A stretch of 31,400 bases of DNA from Lineus longissimus (taxonomy: Eukaryota; Nemertea; Pilidiophora; Heteronemertea; Lineidae): the NCBI RefSeq assembly GCF_910592395.1, contig NW_027020280.1, positions 1 to 31,400 on the forward strand. Reading direction: 5' to 3'. The notes under the pieces are model-generated. The model ran no database searches and was not told the DNA's origin. It worked only from the letters and a program-made list of their open reading frames with translations. Shown one piece after another: positions 28,267 through 31,400 of the stretch (positions are counted from its first letter, which is position 1; every line of letters starts with the position of its first letter). The translations under genes were made by a program, and so were the position numbers.

Positions 28267-28579
28267 TGTTGGAAAAGTGATATTTTCATGATATCGGTAA
28301 TTGGTCGTCGCCAGACTACCCTTATTTTCAGTCTGGCAGATTTGGTGTGAAATTTTGTTCCCCTCAGAACTCAGGCATTTCACCATGGATCTTAACGAAA
28401 TTTGGGGGGTAGTTTTTGTTTGTTGGAGGGTGTGCGCGTTTAACATTCAGCGTCGGGGGTGCTTTGTGGGGGGTGCAGCGCCCCTTTTTGTGAAAAAAAG
28501 GGGGGTAAAAAATAATCAAAAATCTTTTAAAAATCAACGATCGGGAAATTCCAAAATCTGTTCCCAAGGAATTGTGGGG

Positions 28580-29130
28580 AAGGTCGTCAGCTTTATTGTG
28601 ATGAATTTTCAGACGATTTGAAGCAAAACTGAGGGAGGAGATAGATTTTTTCTGGCCCTATTTGCGGTGTTTTTTGTCGAAAAATCAACAATTGCGAAAA
28701 ACCTCATCTCCAGGTGACCTACATACACAACAACTGTAGTATAAATGTATAGGCCGTAGTCACCTGGGGATCTTGCCCGCTGTATGGCCGCTTGGACAGT
28801 CGGTAAAGAAGCCTTTTTCTAGCGAAATTACGCCAATCAAAACTATCATCAGTTTTATGTCAGATAGATTATTTTTGAAGAGATACAATAATGTGACATC
28901 ATATATCAGTTTATTAATTCCATAATCAAGGGGAGAAGTTGGCTGATCGATACTAGCGAAGCGCGATTGGTTGGCCGCCATAATTAATGCAAATGTTGTG
29001 AGCGCGGGAATTTTGAATTTTATTACTGGATTGCTCTCGTTGATCGTAACTTGGGCCAGAACAATACATCTCCTCCTTCAGTTTTGCGTCAAATCGTCTG
29101 AAAATTGATGACAATAAAGCTGACAACCTT
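28580..29130. mobile_element. ~550-bp element with ~75-bp terminal inverted repeats
   Basis: AAGGTCGTCAGCTTTATTGT and its continuation (ATTTTCAGACGATTTGA, GGAGGAGAT, TTCTGGCCC) at 28580-28657 recurs in inverse orientation at about 29053-29130 with a few mismatches. The interior has no ORF with motifs. It is a long-TIR non-autonomous DNA transposon. The superfamily is not recognised. Confidence 0.75.
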
Positions 29131-31110
29131 GGTTGGTGCATGGTGGGCATCTCTGGTCAATGCTGAAAGCCAGAATTCTACCACATCTGCTTCACAGCCT
29201 TCCGCAATGCCCATCCAAAATCAACCTAAAGTTAACCTACAACCAAATTAAAGCGACGACCATTTCCAGCGTCCTAGCTTGTTTGATATCAAATTCGTTT
29301 GTTTTTTAAATTTGAGCATTTTCGAGGACATGAGGAAAAGTCCCCGATCATTCCCGACTGGCTACTACAGGGGTGGCAGCAAGAATGGTCCCGGTCTTTC
29401 ACAACCAACCATGACTGGAGTAGCTTACCAGACCTCCAACCAACAAAAAACAATCATACTTTTTGCTTATGGCATGTATGGGGATAAAACAAAAGCGTCC
29501 CCCAAACTTGGTGTAGTTAGTCATAGTGTACATAGTAATCTCCTCATTTAGAAAATGAGGCTAGTTTCAGAAAATGTTATCGTTTTTAGTTTTATAGTCA
29601 TATTTTAAATTTTAGTCATATCAATACTGCTGAATACAATTGTGATGTATTCAATGTCAAGATATCAAAACGTTTCAGGCGTTATATAAGCGTTTTATTA
29701 GATTTAGCTAGTCATCATTACTGCTGAATATGATTGATCAGACTCTGCACTGCCCGAATGCAATGTATTCATAATCATATTGTGTATTCATATTGCACTG
29801 ACAATATGAAATTGAAATGTATTCATGTCAAAATATGAACTCAGGGTTTCCAGATTTGAATTGCATAATAATTTTTCGAGTTAAATGTTTTCATTTTAGT
29901 TTTATAATAACCATATATACTTTTGTTAGATTTAGTTATATCAATGCTGCTATTGTAATCTATTGTAATGTTCTTAAATTCAAGACAGGCCTTTGAACAT
30001 ACTAGTAGCGAGCAGCAGCAAGCCCTGGATCGTGCCTGGGAAAATGTGTGCATCACATGAAAACAGCCAATGTGTGCAGTTAATTTGCATACTTTGCAAT
30101 TATTTGCTATTTGAAGGCAAACATTTATTTGGTACATTTTTCTCTCTATCTGATGCAAATTGTGAATGAAAAACCGTACTGGATGAACACAACATTACTT
30201 CATTGGAAGACTCCAGCCAATTTATCCTCGGGCCAGGCCAGCTTGGCAAGTTGCATGCCTGATTCTGGGCAAGCTTGAGGATTGATTTTCTAGGGTTAAC
30301 GTATAAAAAAGTCTAGATAGAAATTGTAGTGGTGTCTGCTCAAATGTTATGTTTGAAATAGTTGAAACTTAAGTGCACATACATGTAAGCAAGTAAAGTG
30401 ACCATGACCGTTACCTTTTATAATGGAAACAAATATACAAATTATTTCTTGAAATTGAAGTGTTTTTGTCTTTGTGCTGTGTTTAGGATTCCATAAATTG
30501 GGAATGTCAGTAGCACATCCTCCGCTACAGATGATCAGTGTTGATAATTTGCAGAAAGGGACATAATATGTCGACACAAATAAGCCGTTCCAGGAGCGCC
30601 AGATACATACATGTATAGCTCGTTTTAAATGCAAAAATATGCCTAGGTGTAACAGACTTCGCTCAACTGACTTAAAAGCGTCAACACATTAAATCTTTCT
30701 GGTAAAGACAGTCATTTTCTCATATTGACATCTGTAATAGGGATGCCCCTCTATAAGGGCTACACTCTTCAGTAATCAAGAGTGACCATTAATCATCCAA
30801 GAAGACATGTTGTGTTGAACAAACTGTCTTTGAGAAACATCCTACATGCATGTATTCCCAAGAGAAACGATTCAACACTCCCAGTCCGAGGCCCACTTCA
30901 AGGAAATTGATCGACCACAGAGTAACCAGGAAAGGACGAGTGGTTAGATCAATGCCAATGCTTATCACGGTCAATCGACATTCCATAACCTGCAAGGACC
31001 TGTGCATGGCCTGTTCAGTGCATATTGTGCTGGGGGCATATGAACTGGTTTAGTTAATTTGGGTAGCAAATGCCAATTATTGAAAATGAGTAAATTCACC
31101 AACTTTTAGC
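29131..31110. other. Gene-free, AT-rich decayed repeats
   Basis: No supported gene. Three diverged copies of a TTTAG..CATATCAATACTGCTGAATA-like word lie near 29608, 29693 and 29922, suggesting an old tandem or dispersed repeat. The short ORFs at 29279-29551 and 29841-30158 have no motif. Confidence 0.45.
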
Positions 31111-31137
31111 ATTTGGAAAATTTCACGGTTTACAGTA
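31111..31137. mobile_element. Terminal fragment of the TA-flanked MITE family
   Basis: ATTTGGAAAATTTCACGGTT followed by TACAGTA matches the right terminus of the 28067-28266 element. No matching left end is present nearby, so it is a truncated copy. Confidence 0.55.
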
Positions 31138-31400
31138 CGTAGTTCAAAGCACCATGGAAATAAAGCATTTTCTTTCCAGCAACAGAACCATGAGTGACAA
31201 CTGTGGTTAGTAAATGACGCTGATTGCTTGTCAAAGCTCAATCGCAGGTAGCAGCAACTGAATTAGCTTTACTTGCAGTGGCATATACTTGCTATGGCTA
31301 AAGAACCAGTAATTACAGAAAATCAAGTTATCCAGTTTGCACAGTGACATCATTGAAGCAAAAAAATATCAATTTCATTTGACAGAAGGTTCATTAGTCT

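Noticed and set aside
28301-28621. 106-codon ORF between the MITE and the long-TIR element
   Set aside because: It is low-complexity G/A-rich sequence with no motif, and the ORF overlaps the TIR.
29279-29551. 90-codon ORF possibly coding
   Set aside because: An alternative frame is equally open, it has no domain, and it lies in AT-rich repeat-like surroundings.
1-31400. CRISPR arrays, bacterial operons or ribosomal RNA genes
   Set aside because: None seen. The spliced genes and retroelements show eukaryotic nuclear DNA.

Overview
This is eukaryotic nuclear DNA. It contains spliceosomal genes with GT-AG introns and many transposable elements of several classes. The mix points to an invertebrate animal, most likely a marine one such as a lophotrochozoan or an invertebrate deuterostome: a Mag-like Ty3/gypsy element, a Helentron/HINE-like element with a tandem core, TA-flanked Tigger-like MITEs, an L1/Tx1-style LINE and frequent ACATGTA words. 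The species cannot be named from the sequence.

Layout. 1-1711: mostly gene-free, with a palindromic MITE (25-156) and a ~70-bp minisatellite (491-790). 1712-3870: the front half of a decayed non-LTR retrotransposon (ORF1 plus AP-like endonuclease, no reverse transcriptase). 4050-5100: a tRNA-Thr-like Pol III unit, a Tigger-like MITE, a short minisatellite and two long palindromes. 5669-10735: a broken transposase-like gene (two C2H2 fingers plus a CACTA/EnSpm-like body, 6675-9894, with one nonsense codon and one frameshift). It is flanked by the two halves of a SAM domain at 5669-5802 and 10113-10233. 10732-11010: a tandem/inverted foldback array.

12170-27817: the main find. Fifteen exons join in a continuous frame to encode a predicted 900-residue protein. 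It has a basic AT-hook-like stretch, a compact N-terminal module, a long acidic linker built from small phase-0 exons, a charged helix leading into a UBX-like ubiquitin fold, and a C-terminal HECT-like E3 domain with a candidate catalytic Cys865. Its promoter region holds a duplicated 126-bp unit with CCAAT boxes. Several introns carry mobile DNA: a TTTAAA-flanked MITE (intron 5), a HINE-like element and a Tigger-like MITE (intron 9), a tRNA-like SINE (intron 10) and a complete, very young Ty3/gypsy element (intron 13, 21365-25989). That element has 112-bp LTRs differing at one base, a 5-bp target duplication, a tRNA-Leu primer site and one 1417-codon gag-pol ORF.

27818-31400: intergenic, with a TA-flanked MITE, a 550-bp long-TIR element, AT-rich decayed repeats and a terminal MITE fragment.

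The HECT-like gene appears intact, because all 15 junctions keep frame. The LINE, the SAM gene and the transposase gene are broken. Whether the transposase and UBX-HECT genes belong to one large mobile unit is an open question raised in the findings.
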